This document shows positions 24,296-32,469 of a stretch of 40,001 bases of DNA, piece after piece. Position 1 is the first letter of the stretch, and the number at the start of each line of letters is the position of its first letter. A program made the position numbers and the translations under genes. The DNA is taken from positions 1-40,001 of the forward strand of contig NZ_JAPCWC010000028.1 in assembly GCF_026420865.1 (NCBI RefSeq), written 5' to 3'. A model generated the notes under the pieces. It searched no databases. It saw nothing but the letters and a program-made list of their open reading frames with translations, and was not told where the DNA came from. This DNA is from Novosphingobium clariflavum. GTDB taxonomy: Bacteria; Pseudomonadota; Alphaproteobacteria; Sphingomonadales; Sphingomonadaceae.

Positions 24296-24604
24296 TTAGC
24301 GCGCCGAAGGACGCTGGACGCCGGGGATGATCGAGCGGCCCTTCGCCACTTCGCTACCGCGCTCGGTAATCGTGGCGACAGTCAGACCGATCGTTGCCGA
24401 CTGGGCGGTAACCAGGCGCTGCTCCTGAAGCCATGTGATGTGCCCGCGCATCTGGTCGCGGGTGCAAGGCAGACCGAGCGCGTTGACCGCGTCCGTAAGC
24501 AGGCTGTCGTTAGCGCTGTAGCTGGGCTGTTCGTCCAGCAGCCGTAGAACCGACAGGCGGATATGCCCGTCGTGGATGGGTGCGAAATCGCCCGAGAGGC
24601 TCAT
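24296..24604 (-). CDS. gp26-like winged-helix protein
   Basis: 102 residues; ATG overlaps the gp25 stop as ATGA. It resembles the Mu gp26 / VpaChn25_0724 family: HIRLSVLRLLDEQPSYSANDSLLTDAVNALGLPCTRDQMRGHITWLQEQRLVTAQ is a winged-helix layout, then AKGRSIIPGVQRPS, the conserved ending. Packaging or regulation is suspected in the literature on Mu-like phages; its exact role is unknown. Confidence 0.87.
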   Translation of the reverse strand: MSLSGDFAPIHDGHIRLSVLRLLDEQPSYSANDSLLTDAVNALGLPCTRDQMRGHITWLQEQRLVTAQSATIGLTVATITERGSEVAKGRSIIPGVQRPSAR

Positions 24605-25014
24605 GCGTTCATGCCCTTCTGCACGATGAAGTCGTAAAGTCGATCGAGCTGCTTGCCGCGCTGTTCACCGGCTTCGCTGATCTTCGCGATCTCGCTGCGC
24701 AGCTCCGCATTCTGGCGCCCTTGCTCGACGACCAGGCGCTCCAGGCGCTCGATGTCGCTGGCCTTGGCCGAGCGTCGCTCGATGTCCTGGATTTGGTGCT
24801 CGATCGCGTCGGTCTTCTTCGCCTGGGCATCGACCGACGACACCACGCCGGAAACGTCGCGCTTCACGGTGCGCACATCGCTCTCCAGTCGCGCCAGCTT
24901 CTTGCTCAGCGAGCCCGTGCCCTCGGGGTTGGCCTGCCCGCCCTTCCAAATGGCAGCAGCGATGCCGACCACGATGAAGGCGATCATGGCCAGTTCTTGC
25001 CAACTCTCACTCAT
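24601..25014 (-). CDS. gp25-like membrane/coiled-coil protein (DUF2730)
   Basis: 137 residues. One N-terminal transmembrane segment (AMIAFIVVGIAAAIWKGG) and then an uninterrupted coiled coil (LSKKLARLESDVRTVKRDVSGV... to DRLYDFIV). DUF2730 proteins lie between lysis genes and terminase in Mu-like phages. Role unproven; association with lysis or packaging is suggested. Overlaps the next gene as ATGA. Confidence 0.88.
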   Translation of the reverse strand: MSESWQELAMIAFIVVGIAAAIWKGGQANPEGTGSLSKKLARLESDVRTVKRDVSGVVSSVDAQAKKTDAIEHQIQDIERRSAKASDIERLERLVVEQGRQNAELRSEIAKISEAGEQRGKQLDRLYDFIVQKGMNA

Positions 25015-25460
25015 GAACTCGGGTCCTCGGTCTTGTCGCCCGGCTCACGCGGGGTGGTTTCGGAGATTTTGAAAACGCGCTTCACGAAGCCGGTGACCTC
25101 GGCGCCGGCCAGCTCGATGAGCGAGTAGCCGGAGAAGCCGAGGCCGATCGCGATGACGAAGGCGAACAGCGCATTGGGCTGGGATTCGATCACCCACAGC
25201 TCCACGACGAGGAGCATGATCACGGTGACCAGGACGAATGCGCCCAGTCCGTTGCCGGCCTCGCGTTTGCGGGCTAGCGGCCGCGCCAGGGCAATGCCCA
25301 GCGCGCCCAGAATGCAGGTGACGGGCGGCAGCGTAACGCCGCCGGCCGTGAACACGAACGCGTCTGCAAGACGAGGCGTCGGGTTGACCGTCGCCGTTAC
25401 GGCGAGAGTGGGGAGCCACGCAGCCGCAAACTTTGAAAAGGGTATGGGAGTGGCGATCAT
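25011..25460 (-). CDS. Holin-like membrane protein
   Basis: 149 residues with three hydrophobic segments at about 43-60, 72-90 and 97-116, short loops and a charged C-terminal tail (ISETTPREPGDKTEDPSS). No sequence family recognised. A holin is suggested by its length, its segment number and its place in the lysis cassette. It overlaps both neighbours as ATGA. Holin function is inferred. Confidence 0.72.
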   Translation of the reverse strand: MIATPIPFSKFAAAWLPTLAVTATVNPTPRLADAFVFTAGGVTLPPVTCILGALGIALARPLARKREAGNGLGAFVLVTVIMLLVVELWVIESQPNALFAFVIAIGLGFSGYSLIELAGAEVTGFVKRVFKISETTPREPGDKTEDPSS

Positions 25461-26293
25461 ACCGTATCGATCCCGGCCGCGTTCATATGCGCAGCCATGC
25501 GGGTAATCAGATCGTCGATGTCATTGGCATTCTTCGCGACATCGTAGATTACGGCACCGTGAAACTCGCCGCTGACATTGCTCGAGGTGTAGCGAGCCAG
25601 GCCGAAGGCATGATAGCCGCCAAATGCCTCCATGTAGGCTGCAGTCACCGCGTCCGCACTGGTCGTCCCGAGGATCGCACTCGAGGCCTTCGCCCGGAAA
25701 ATGAAAAGGTCGGTCGAAGGCTTGTAGGACCACGCCGCGATGAACCAGTCATTCCGGCTCGCAGCGGCGATTGAGACGCCTTTGCGTGGTGACCCACCAA
25801 AGTTCGCGCCCGAAGCATTTGCGAACATCGCGGGCTGGATGTTCTCTGCGGCAGCACCGTGGTCAACATTAACGGTTACCCCGGTTTCAGGGTTGCTGGC
25901 AGTCATGCCGCCAGACTGGAAGGCCGCCGTGGATTGATGCACGCAAGGATAGTTGTTTGCCACCGGCGCGTGCGAAAAGCGGTTGGCAGTGACGAACGTG
26001 AACTCCTCACCCCAGTTGATGTTCGTATCGAACATGAAGCCCGCACCGGCGGTGGTCGTTTGCAAGCCTCGGTCGGTTACGACCGGAACTTGGGCCCCCA
26101 AGTGGAGCGAAACGGTCCGGCCGTTGTCCGACAAGTCAGCAAGGCTGGAGACGGCGGCACCGACAGTGAGGCCCAGTTCCGTAGGGAGCCAAAGTCCAGC
26201 AAGATCATCAGCCGGGAAGCCTTTGACCGTCGTAGTGAGCTTTCCCAGCGGGGTGCCGCCGGGGATGGCAAAATCAAGTCCCTTGAGTTGCAT
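25457..26293 (-). CDS. Uncharacterised fibre- or lectin-like protein
   Basis: 278 residues. The N-terminal 70 residues are helix-poor. The centre is rich in Gly, Asn and Ser with aromatic strands (FTFVTANRFSHAPVANNYPCVH and NDWFIAAWSYKPSTDLFIFRA), suggesting a beta-sandwich, perhaps LamG/concanavalin-like. It follows the SGNH-type gene by one base and may form the same virion surface structure, but no motif assigns activity. Confidence 0.7.
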   Translation of the reverse strand: MQLKGLDFAIPGGTPLGKLTTTVKGFPADDLAGLWLPTELGLTVGAAVSSLADLSDNGRTVSLHLGAQVPVVTDRGLQTTTAGAGFMFDTNINWGEEFTFVTANRFSHAPVANNYPCVHQSTAAFQSGGMTASNPETGVTVNVDHGAAAENIQPAMFANASGANFGGSPRKGVSIAAASRNDWFIAAWSYKPSTDLFIFRAKASSAILGTTSADAVTAAYMEAFGGYHAFGLARYTSSNVSGEFHGAVIYDVAKNANDIDDLITRMAAHMNAAGIDTV

Positions 26294-26294
26294 A

Positions 26295-28217
26295 TTACCA
26301 GCCCTTCGCTGCGAGGATTTCGAGGATGCGCGCGGCCACCTGCTGCCGTGCAGCGACGGTGAAGTGGAAGCCGGTGGTGTCCTGCGTGACGATCTGGCGC
26401 GGCGGGATGCCGTTGGCGATGTCGGTGAGGTCGTCGGCGGTCGGCGTCAGCCCGGCGTCGGTCATGCATTGGCTTGTGCCTGCCGCGCGATTGACGAAGT
26501 ACGTGTGGATGTCGAAGAACCGGCCCGAATGCGTGGCGTCCATGGCGTTGCCGTAGGTCGCCAGCATGTCGTCGTTGTAAGCGCGGATCTGGGTGTGCGG
26601 TGTAGTGCCGTAGATTTCGGCGGTCGTCGGGTAGCCCGAGGGGACGATGCCGAAAATGAGGTAGTGCTTCGACAGCGGGGACAGGTAGGCGATCATCGCC
26701 TGTACGCCCGGCTTCGTCACGGACATGAGGGCGGCTGCGCCGTCATTGCGCCCCGGCCACATGATCTGCGTTCCGACCCGGTTGTTGATCCCGTTGATCG
26801 TGTAGACCGGCGTGCCCGCCGCAACAGCGACCGCCCCGCCTGCGACCTTCCGCCCGATGGTGTACACGTCGGCATAGGTCGCCGGATTGGTGTAGCTGCC
26901 CGCGTCCTTGTAGATCGTGCAGTCGACGCCATTGACCCGCACGTCCATCTGCTTTGCAACCGCAAGGCCTGCCTGGCTCAGGAAGCGCGTGGACATGGCG
27001 GTGATCGTCGCCGTTCCGCTACCGGGTATACTGTTCCCGCTGACGGTGATCGTACAGGGGATGCCGTTCTGCCGCGCTGCGATCTGCGGCGTAGTCTGCC
27101 GTGACCAGCCCGCCATGAAAGAAGTGCGTCCCGAGGCTATCGCGGCGAACTGAGGATAATACCCCTCGACGTCGCTGCTGTTGCTGTCCCCCATGAGGAC
27201 AACGAGCGTAGAGCGCGAAGTGACCGGGGTAATCTCGCCAGACCCATCAGCGGATGCAAAGACCACTTCATCGAAGCCGGATGCGGCATCAGAAGTAAAC
27301 ACCAGCATGCCGTCTTCGGATAGGCTTGGCATGAAGTTGTTGCCGGCGCCGGTCTGGAAGGTGATCGCCCCGGTCGAGCGGCGCTCTACCCTGAGTTGCA
27401 GCAGACCTGAACCGTCAGCATAGCTGAACACAACATAGTCAGTGCTTGCCGCACCGGATAGCGGACGCGCGGAGATCGGCCGACCATTCACTAGTGGAGT
27501 GAACGCGAAATCGAAGCGACCGGCATAAGCGCCGCTTTTGCGCCATCCTCCGAGCAGGTTGTCTGCCGCATCCGTGACAGGCCAAAGAAAGTCGCTTTCA
27601 ACTGCCAGAAGGGCCGCCAACGCTGATTTAAGCGCACCGTTTGCCGCCAAGGATATATCGGTCATGCTGTGGCCGCTGTTCATCAGCATGCGGCCATCGA
27701 CATCAACGGCCCAGACCACTTGGTCCGCAAGATCAGTCGCAACAAGGACGAGAGAATTGGGCCAGTTCAGCGCATAACACGGCTGCTCGGGGAAGCTGAT
27801 GTTGAGAGCGTCGAGTTTGCCGTCAAGATCGCCAGCAGTCGCCGATGCAGTCTCCGCCCAAGCCTTGGCGTCGTTTTTCAATACCTCGACCGCATCGCGT
27901 ATAGCTTTAGCAAGCTGCTCGAATTGCTCCCAGTTCCCTGCGCCGCTGGCGCCGACCTTCCGCCACCACCCGTTGGTCAGCGGGTCTGGATCGTTGTTGA
28001 CCAGGGCAACCGTGTCTTCTTCGTGCGCCAGATCGGCCTGAAGCGTGATCTCATCGGCAAAAATCAGGTCGGTCGCGATCAGCTTCGCCAGGAGCTGCTG
28101 GTAGGGCGTCTTCTGGATCGCACCGCCAGGGCTCTGGATAAGGACGAACGCGTCTTCCGCCGGCGTCGCCGCGACGGCAATCTGATCAGGGCTGACTGTT
28201 TGAAGATCGTCGCTCAC
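26295..28217 (-). CDS. SGNH-hydrolase-containing fibre-like protein
   Basis: 640 residues, GTG start overlapping the o-spanin stop as GTGA. Residues 1-60 resemble fibre N-termini (TPAEDAFVLIQSPGGAIQKTPYQQLL). A helical segment (95-125) is followed by beta-rich repeats. From 335 an SGNH/GDSL domain is visible: VVLMGDSNSSD with Ser345, WPGRND with Asn491, and D613-x4-H618 (DTTGFHF). A carbohydrate esterase acting on capsule or envelope sugars is likely. Such an enzyme in the lysis cassette rather than the tail operon is unusual. Confidence 0.8.
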   Translation of the reverse strand: MSDDLQTVSPDQIAVAATPAEDAFVLIQSPGGAIQKTPYQQLLAKLIATDLIFADEITLQADLAHEEDTVALVNNDPDPLTNGWWRKVGASGAGNWEQFEQLAKAIRDAVEVLKNDAKAWAETASATAGDLDGKLDALNISFPEQPCYALNWPNSLVLVATDLADQVVWAVDVDGRMLMNSGHSMTDISLAANGALKSALAALLAVESDFLWPVTDAADNLLGGWRKSGAYAGRFDFAFTPLVNGRPISARPLSGAASTDYVVFSYADGSGLLQLRVERRSTGAITFQTGAGNNFMPSLSEDGMLVFTSDAASGFDEVVFASADGSGEITPVTSRSTLVVLMGDSNSSDVEGYYPQFAAIASGRTSFMAGWSRQTTPQIAARQNGIPCTITVSGNSIPGSGTATITAMSTRFLSQAGLAVAKQMDVRVNGVDCTIYKDAGSYTNPATYADVYTIGRKVAGGAVAVAAGTPVYTINGINNRVGTQIMWPGRNDGAAALMSVTKPGVQAMIAYLSPLSKHYLIFGIVPSGYPTTAEIYGTTPHTQIRAYNDDMLATYGNAMDATHSGRFFDIHTYFVNRAAGTSQCMTDAGLTPTADDLTDIANGIPPRQIVTQDTTGFHFTVAARQQVAARILEILAAKGW

Positions 28218-28525
28218 TTGCAGGCCTCCCGCGCGTCTGAAAGCCGATCGGCAAGGCCCGATGCCCAGGCGAGCTCATCGCCCAGCCAGCCCATGCCGGA
28301 CGCATTGCCTTCGATCACCGCGCCTTCGGGCACGATGGGCTTGGCCGCGATCGGCGCGGTCACTTCGGATGGGCACACAGTCCGCACCTCGATCTGGCGC
28401 TCGATCACCGGCGCTGGAGCGCTGGCGATCGTCTCCTCAGTTCGCGAGCCGGCGCAGGCAGTCAGCATCGCAAGCGATGCGGCCGTCAGCGCTGCGCGGT
28501 GCATCGTCGATGATCTGGCGAGCAT
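28214..28525 (-). CDS. Outer-membrane spanin (Rz1-like lipoprotein)
   Basis: 103 residues from ATG 28525, preceded by AAGGAAG at a good distance; ATG 28504 is an alternative. Signal peptide with lipobox LTAC and Cys24 as the lipidation site, then Pro-rich residues (APAPVIERQIEV) and a small C-terminal helix. It overlaps the i-spanin by 89 bases in another frame, the classical Rz/Rz1 arrangement. Together they fuse inner and outer membranes at the end of lysis. Confidence 0.85.
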   Translation of the reverse strand: MLARSSTMHRAALTAASLAMLTACAGSRTEETIASAPAPVIERQIEVRTVCPSEVTAPIAAKPIVPEGAVIEGNASGMGWLGDELAWASGLADRLSDAREACK

Positions 28526-28958
28526 TGTTCTTCCTTGTCTGTTCGGCACGGCCGCGCTCCTCGGCGCGGGTCACGGCGGCGGCAGTGTCGGCTGTGACCT
28601 TGTCCAAGGCCGTCTTGAGAGAGGCGATTTCCGCCGCTTGGGCATCGCCCTGGGCAATCAGGCGCTTGGCGCCTGGGCCGCACGCCTGGCTCGCTGTGAA
28701 ACGCTTTTCGTCACGCAGCTCGGGAAGCAATGCGCCCTCGCAAACGACGGTCGCGCGGTCGGCCGCAATACGTGTCGTGATGTTCGGGCCGCACTTGCCG
28801 AGATCGCCGGCCGGGGCAGATGCTGCCTTCTCACAGGCCTCTGATGCGTCCGCGACAGCCTTCTGACTGAAACGGTCGGCTGCCAGCCATACCAGCGCCG
28901 CCAAAGCGGCACCGACCACGCCGAAGGCCGCAAGGCGAGCGGTGCTGAACCAGCTCAT
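28437..28958 (-). CDS. Inner-membrane spanin (Rz-like)
   Basis: 173 residues. One N-terminal transmembrane anchor (AAFGVVGAALAALVWLAADRF) then a periplasmic part with Cys residues and a C-terminal coiled coil (AQAAEIASLKTALDKVTADTAAAVTRAEERGRAEQTRKNN). The o-spanin is embedded in its 3' end. The start overlaps the endolysin stop as TGATG. Family level only; Rz proteins diverge strongly in sequence. Confidence 0.85.
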   Translation of the reverse strand: MSWFSTARLAAFGVVGAALAALVWLAADRFSQKAVADASEACEKAASAPAGDLGKCGPNITTRIAADRATVVCEGALLPELRDEKRFTASQACGPGAKRLIAQGDAQAAEIASLKTALDKVTADTAAAVTRAEERGRAEQTRKNNARQIIDDAPRSADGRIACDADCLRRLAN

Positions 28959-29626
28959 CAGAGTTTGCCCAGGCGTTCGGCACGGGCCAGCCAGCCGCGC
29001 AGGAAGCGCTGTTGGCTGGGATAGCGTGCCACGATGTTGCGATAGCGTTCGCGAACCGCCGCGCGGTACGCCAGGATGATCGCCTGCATGCCTTGGGGCG
29101 GATACTGAAGAACCCAGATGATGGCTGCCCGGCTCTTCTCGCCCAAGCCGCCGTCGACCTTGAGCAGGTCCGGCGCGGTCTTGGAGCCCATCTTGGCTTT
29201 GGCCTCCATGAGGCAGGTATTCACTGCCCGCTGAAGAAGCTTCTTGGCGGCCGTTCTGCCGGCGTTCACGCCTTGGTCGAAAAGCATTTCACCGATCGGC
29301 CGGGCGAAGCTTTCGCAGTCGAGTGGCTTCCAGAAACAGCGATAGAAGAGATAGCGAGCGTCGCCCCTGGTCAGCAGCCGAATGTCAGCGCCGTCTATGT
29401 CGCCGTCCATGTCGAGATCGAAATCGAGCTTGCCGTCGCCGTCGTCGTCGAAAGTTCCTTCGGATGCCAAGAAGCGCAGCGAAATTCCGTTGTTGGTTTC
29501 GCCGCCCTTGTCGAGCTTATCGTTGACGTGACCGCCCTCGCTGCCGAGAACATCGTCACTGGCCGCAACGTAGCGCGGACCATATCCGATGGCGGTGATT
29601 TCGTTGGGAGTGGGTTCCTGTGCCAT
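28958..29626 (-). CDS. Endolysin, GH108-type muramidase
   Basis: 222 residues that should cut peptidoglycan glycan strands. The GH108 signature appears as D-x-x-L-G-S-EGGHVND...KGGETNNGIS, with Glu30 the likely catalytic acid. Its second half (LFDQGVNAGRTAAKKLLQRAVN and AIILAYRAAVRERYRNIVARYPSQQRFLRGWLARAERLG) matches the family C-terminal region. No signal sequence. Residues 60-81 form an acidic DxDxDG repeat resembling calcium-binding/dockerin loops. First gene after the 29658 late-promoter dyad. Confidence 0.92.
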   Translation of the reverse strand: MAQEPTPNEITAIGYGPRYVAASDDVLGSEGGHVNDKLDKGGETNNGISLRFLASEGTFDDDGDGKLDFDLDMDGDIDGADIRLLTRGDARYLFYRCFWKPLDCESFARPIGEMLFDQGVNAGRTAAKKLLQRAVNTCLMEAKAKMGSKTAPDLLKVDGGLGEKSRAAIIWVLQYPPQGMQAIILAYRAAVRERYRNIVARYPSQQRFLRGWLARAERLGKL

Positions 29627-29657
29627 GACCGAGAGATACGGTCGAAAGGCGGCGCCC

Positions 29658-29681
29658 CATTACCCCTGCATACGGGGCAAA
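29658..29681 (-). promoter_or_regulatory. Late promoter/activator dyad upstream of lysis genes
   Basis: The imperfect palindrome CCCCTGCATACGGGG, read in transcription direction as CCCCGTATGCAGGGG, is followed by GTAAT. It agrees with 17718-17741 at 20 of 24 positions. TAAT lies 33 bases from the endolysin ATG, the same as at gpI. It sits between the Mor-like gene and the lysis genes, like the Mu middle/late promoter position. Confidence 0.72.
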
Positions 29682-29685
29682 ACGC

Positions 29686-30075
29686 TCAATTAAACAGATC
29701 GAGCTGCTGTTGGTTCGCTTCCCGGTGCTTCGCGAGAATGGCGTAGACCTGTGCCTCGCGGATTTTTAGCCGGTTAGCAATCTCTCTCTTCGTCACCTTC
29801 TGATCGGCAAGCTGCACGACCATGCGGTAGATGACAACACGATAGGGCACCTTGATCCAGGTGCGATAGAGGCAATCGCAAAGATGAAGCGCAGCGGCCT
29901 CGCCGATCGTCTCGGCAAGGCGCGGTTCGCGCTTGTGATCCTTGGGGATGTAAAGGCGCTCACCGCGAAATTCGAGCGCAAGCGCGAATGCCGCCTCTTC
30001 GCCGATGATTTCGGCGATATCGTCCAGGACCTGCGATCCTGTGCCCAGGGGCGAAGAGGCGGCGGCGCCGACCAT
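29686..30075 (-). CDS. Mor-like transcription activator
   Basis: 129 residues from ATG 30075 (TGATG with the preceding stop). It matches Mor/C-type activators: N-terminal dimerisation helix (LDDIAEIIGEEAAFALALEFRG), the LYIPKDHKREPRL strand segment, and a C-terminal HTH (VTKREIANRLKIREAQVYAILAKHRE). In Mu, Mor and then C turn on late genes; no second C-like gene was found, so this protein may serve both steps. Its likely sites are the two dyads downstream. Confidence 0.85.
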   Translation of the reverse strand: MVGAAASSPLGTGSQVLDDIAEIIGEEAAFALALEFRGERLYIPKDHKREPRLAETIGEAAALHLCDCLYRTWIKVPYRVVIYRMVVQLADQKVTKREIANRLKIREAQVYAILAKHREANQQQLDLFN

Positions 30076-30269
30076 CAAGCCAGCGCCACGATCAAGGCAC
30101 CAAGGATGACCAGCCAGAAGCCAGCAAGCGCAATGAAGATACGGCGCCACACCTGCGCGCGTCGGGCATGGCGACGGCGATCTTCGCCGACGATTGGAAG
30201 CGTACGGCTATCCAGCCTTTCGCCGAACTGATCGAAGCTGCTGTGCGAAACGAAGCAACGGTCGGTCAC
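30075..30269 (-). CDS. Small membrane protein between GemA and Mor
   Basis: 64 residues, ATG overlapping the GemA stop as ATGA and its own stop overlapping the Mor start as TGATG. The N-terminal 40 residues are charged, with RRRHARRAQVWRR, then a C-terminal transmembrane segment (IFIALAGFWLVILGALIVALA) at residues 44-64. Tail-anchored topology. Function unknown. Confidence 0.65.
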   Translation of the reverse strand: MTDRCFVSHSSFDQFGERLDSRTLPIVGEDRRRHARRAQVWRRIFIALAGFWLVILGALIVALA

Positions 30270-30964
30270 GGGCGTCCTCCCGTCATTTCACGCAGCTTGT
30301 CGCCGAGGTTCGCAGCGAGGCTGGCGTGCTGCTCGGCAGAGAACGGGCGTTCTTGCGCCGTCTCTATCCCGCAAAGGCGATACGCGGCGATAGGAAGCGT
30401 CCAGTCGTCAGGGATGACGCCCGCCGCCTTCCTCTTCGCGACGATCGCCGCGCACAGGTTCGCCTGTAGGCCGAGCGGGCCGCAAGGAATGCCCTTGTGA
30501 TCGACCAGCGCCCAGCCTTCACGGGTCGCCATGGACTTGAGCGCTTCGATCAGGCGGAAGGAATCGGAATCCCGCGCCCAGACCATCCGCTCGCAGCCGA
30601 GCTGCCGCTTGGCGAAAGCTTCCAGAGCGGGCTCGCCGGGATTGTGAACCACGCCCAGGTGATAGAGCGAAATCCACAGCGCGCGGGCTTTGACCGCCAT
30701 GGGCTGCTGCGCTGCCTTGCGCTGGGACGCATTTGGCAGAGGGCGAAAGCCCTTTGCCTTGAGCGCTTCAACGACGCGCACGAGCTGCGGATCGCTGCAA
30801 TCCTTCAGGCTCAACTTGCCCGTCTCCGAAAGCAGGAGTTGGCGATAGTCGTCCTCGTCCATGTTGAGGCTCTGGCGCCCGATGTTGATCTTCGCCAGGA
30901 GCGAACGGCGACGCTGGGTAGACTGGTCGAACTGCGCCGGCCGTGCGGGTGCAGTGTTACGCAT
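30266..30964 (-). CDS. GemA-like protein (Mu gp16, DUF1018)
   Basis: 232 residues from ATG 30964. The DUF1018 pattern is clear: LLAKINIGRQSLNMDEDDYRQLLLSETGKLSLKDCSDPQLVRVVEALKAKGFRP, then ALWISLYHLGVVHNP and FAKRQLGCERMVWARDSDSFRLIEALKSMATREGW. In Mu, GemA is an early protein that affects host gene expression and DNA topology. Lies between transposition genes and Mor as in Mu. Confidence 0.92.
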   Translation of the reverse strand: MRNTAPARPAQFDQSTQRRRSLLAKINIGRQSLNMDEDDYRQLLLSETGKLSLKDCSDPQLVRVVEALKAKGFRPLPNASQRKAAQQPMAVKARALWISLYHLGVVHNPGEPALEAFAKRQLGCERMVWARDSDSFRLIEALKSMATREGWALVDHKGIPCGPLGLQANLCAAIVAKRKAAGVIPDDWTLPIAAYRLCGIETAQERPFSAEQHASLAANLGDKLREMTGGRP

Positions 30965-31121
30965 GGTCACCTCCAACGATGATGAGAAAAGCCAGCCCAC
31001 AGGCAAGTGCACACGCCGTGAGCCAAAAGGCGGCAACAATCTCGACCACGCTTTCCGTTGCCGAGACTTCGCGGTGGTAGGCACGCACGATCGCACGTGC
31101 GTTGGAGATCAGTTCGCGCAT
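30957..31121 (-). CDS. 54-residue single-pass membrane protein
   Basis: ATG 31121 to TAA 30957. It overlaps the end of the previous gene by 13 bases and the GemA start by 8. The sequence reads MRELISNARAIVRAYHRE, then a hydrophobic segment from about residue 28 to 48 (IVAAFWLTACALACGLAFLI). It fills an otherwise empty gap in the early operon. Function unknown. Confidence 0.55.
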   Translation of the reverse strand: MRELISNARAIVRAYHREVSATESVVEIVAAFWLTACALACGLAFLIIVGGDHA

Positions 31122-31432
31122 GGAGAGACCTCCGCCCAGGCGGGCCCTTGCGCGATGATCGCATCGAACCAGTCCGGGCCTGGAGCCGGCGCGAAACCGA
31201 GGAATCCCTCGATTTCGCGGATCAGCTCAATCCGGCCCATTTCGCCCTCGATCGAGAGGCGCGCCTCGCTATCGCGGACGATGGTGAGATTGCCGAAAAG
31301 GTCGGGAACCAGATGCGATCCCGCCTCGATATAGCCTCGCGTATCGCTGCGGACTTCGGCCACGGCGCGGGCGAGCAGAGCGCTCGCCGTTGCCATGCGC
31401 CGCACAAGCGCGTTTTCGAGATCCGCGCTCAT
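31109..31432 (-). CDS. Uncharacterised early protein downstream of MuB
   Basis: 107 residues from ATG 31432, overlapping the MuB stop as ATGA. Begins SADLENALVRRMATASALLARAVAEVRSDT (helical), then GSHLVPDLFGNLTIVRDSEARLSIEGEMGRIELIREIEGFLG. I do not recognise the family. The position is where Mu holds small early genes, including gam/sot, but it does not look like Gam, which is found at 1947-2501. Confidence 0.72.
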   Translation of the reverse strand: MSADLENALVRRMATASALLARAVAEVRSDTRGYIEAGSHLVPDLFGNLTIVRDSEARLSIEGEMGRIELIREIEGFLGFAPAPGPDWFDAIIAQGPAWAEVSPCAN

Positions 31433-32391
31433 GCAGCGATCGCCCGAGCCGAAAGCTGCGCCCATGCGTCCTGAAGGTGGTCCGTGTTGAGCGGCTTGTT
31501 CTCGCTGGAAGCAAGCATCCATGCGAGTTCCAGCATCATCGTTGCGCCGCGCAGACCGCCCGGCAGAAGCGCGACCTTGCGGACCTGTGCGACTTCCCTG
31601 TCGCTGGAGATGCCCCATGCTTCGGCAAGCGCGTCGGCATCGGCCAGGAGTGGGACGTTGCGCACCAGCTTGATCGAAACGCGGCTGAACAACTGGGCGA
31701 ATGCTGCCTTGCGGCCGCCGCCCTCGATCTGCTGCATGATCCCGATGTTGCCGAGGAACACGATGCCGACGCCGGTGAGATCGTGCCAGCTACGGATTTC
31801 CTCGATCGCCTTGACCGAAAGATGCTGGGCTTCGTCGATGATGATGACCGGGTTGCGCAGATCGCGGACCTTCTCGCGGATCATGCGCGACATTTTCTGC
31901 GGAGACGTGTTGATGTCCGGTTGTCCCAGGGCGGCAAGGACTTCCTGCTGCATGGGGGCAACGCCCGAGGTCGACGGGGTCATCGTCACCATGAACACGT
32001 TCGGGAAGCAGGCCGAGAAATAGCGTGCAGTCTTGGTCTTGCCGAGGCCTGGGCCCATTGCGCACAGGACAACCTTGCCGCGCTGCCCGAACGCCAGCAG
32101 GTTCATGATCTGCTCGCTGGTTTCGGTCTTGAAGTACTCGGGCACTTCCGGTGCGTCGATCGCGATGGTCGCCTGCTGGACGAGAAGCTGGCGGTACTTG
32201 TAGACCAGCTGGGCCACGCGCTCTTCGTCGCCCTTATAACCGTTCTCGCTGCCAAACTGGCTGAGCGTACCGGCCGGGACGTTCATGCGCTTGGCAAGCT
32301 GCGACCAGCTCGATCCGGTGCCCGCGCGGTGGTCCATCAGCCAAGTGCGCTGCTCTTCGAGATCGATGTACTGCTTCGTCGGATCGTTCAT
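31429..32391 (-). CDS. MuB-type transposition ATPase
   Basis: 320 residues. The AAA+ target-selector that binds DNA, delivers targets and activates the transposase. An N-terminal HTH (SWSQLAKRMNVPAGTLSQFGSENGYKG, residues 28-54) precedes Walker A GPGLGKTK (113-120) and Walker B VIIIDEAQH (182-190). Sensor-like FLGNIG follows. The C-terminal domain ends DHLQDAWAQLSARA. It lies 78 bases downstream of the transposase, with an inverted repeat between. Confidence 0.95.
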   Translation of the reverse strand: MNDPTKQYIDLEEQRTWLMDHRAGTGSSWSQLAKRMNVPAGTLSQFGSENGYKGDEERVAQLVYKYRQLLVQQATIAIDAPEVPEYFKTETSEQIMNLLAFGQRGKVVLCAMGPGLGKTKTARYFSACFPNVFMVTMTPSTSGVAPMQQEVLAALGQPDINTSPQKMSRMIREKVRDLRNPVIIIDEAQHLSVKAIEEIRSWHDLTGVGIVFLGNIGIMQQIEGGGRKAAFAQLFSRVSIKLVRNVPLLADADALAEAWGISSDREVAQVRKVALLPGGLRGATMMLELAWMLASSENKPLNTDHLQDAWAQLSARAIAA

Positions 32392-32423
32392 GCTACTTCA
32401 CTCCAGTCTCTTTGGTGGGACCA

Positions 32424-32459
32424 GTGCGCGGGGTCAGTTTCCTAGGCCGTCCCGCGCAC
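32424..32459 (-). other. Inverted repeat between transposase and MuB genes
   Basis: GTGCGCGGG at 32424-32432 and CCCGCGCAC at 32451-32459 form a perfect 9-bp stem with an 18-base loop in the only sizeable gap of the transposition operon. It has no U run, so it is not a clear terminator. It could stabilise or process the mRNA, or tune MuB level. Confidence 0.45.
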
Positions 32460-32469
32460 CGACATTTCT

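Noticed and set aside
31109..31432. The early gene after MuB as the gam homologue
   Set aside because: It is only 107 residues with no Gam pattern; the clear Gam-family protein is at 1947-2501.
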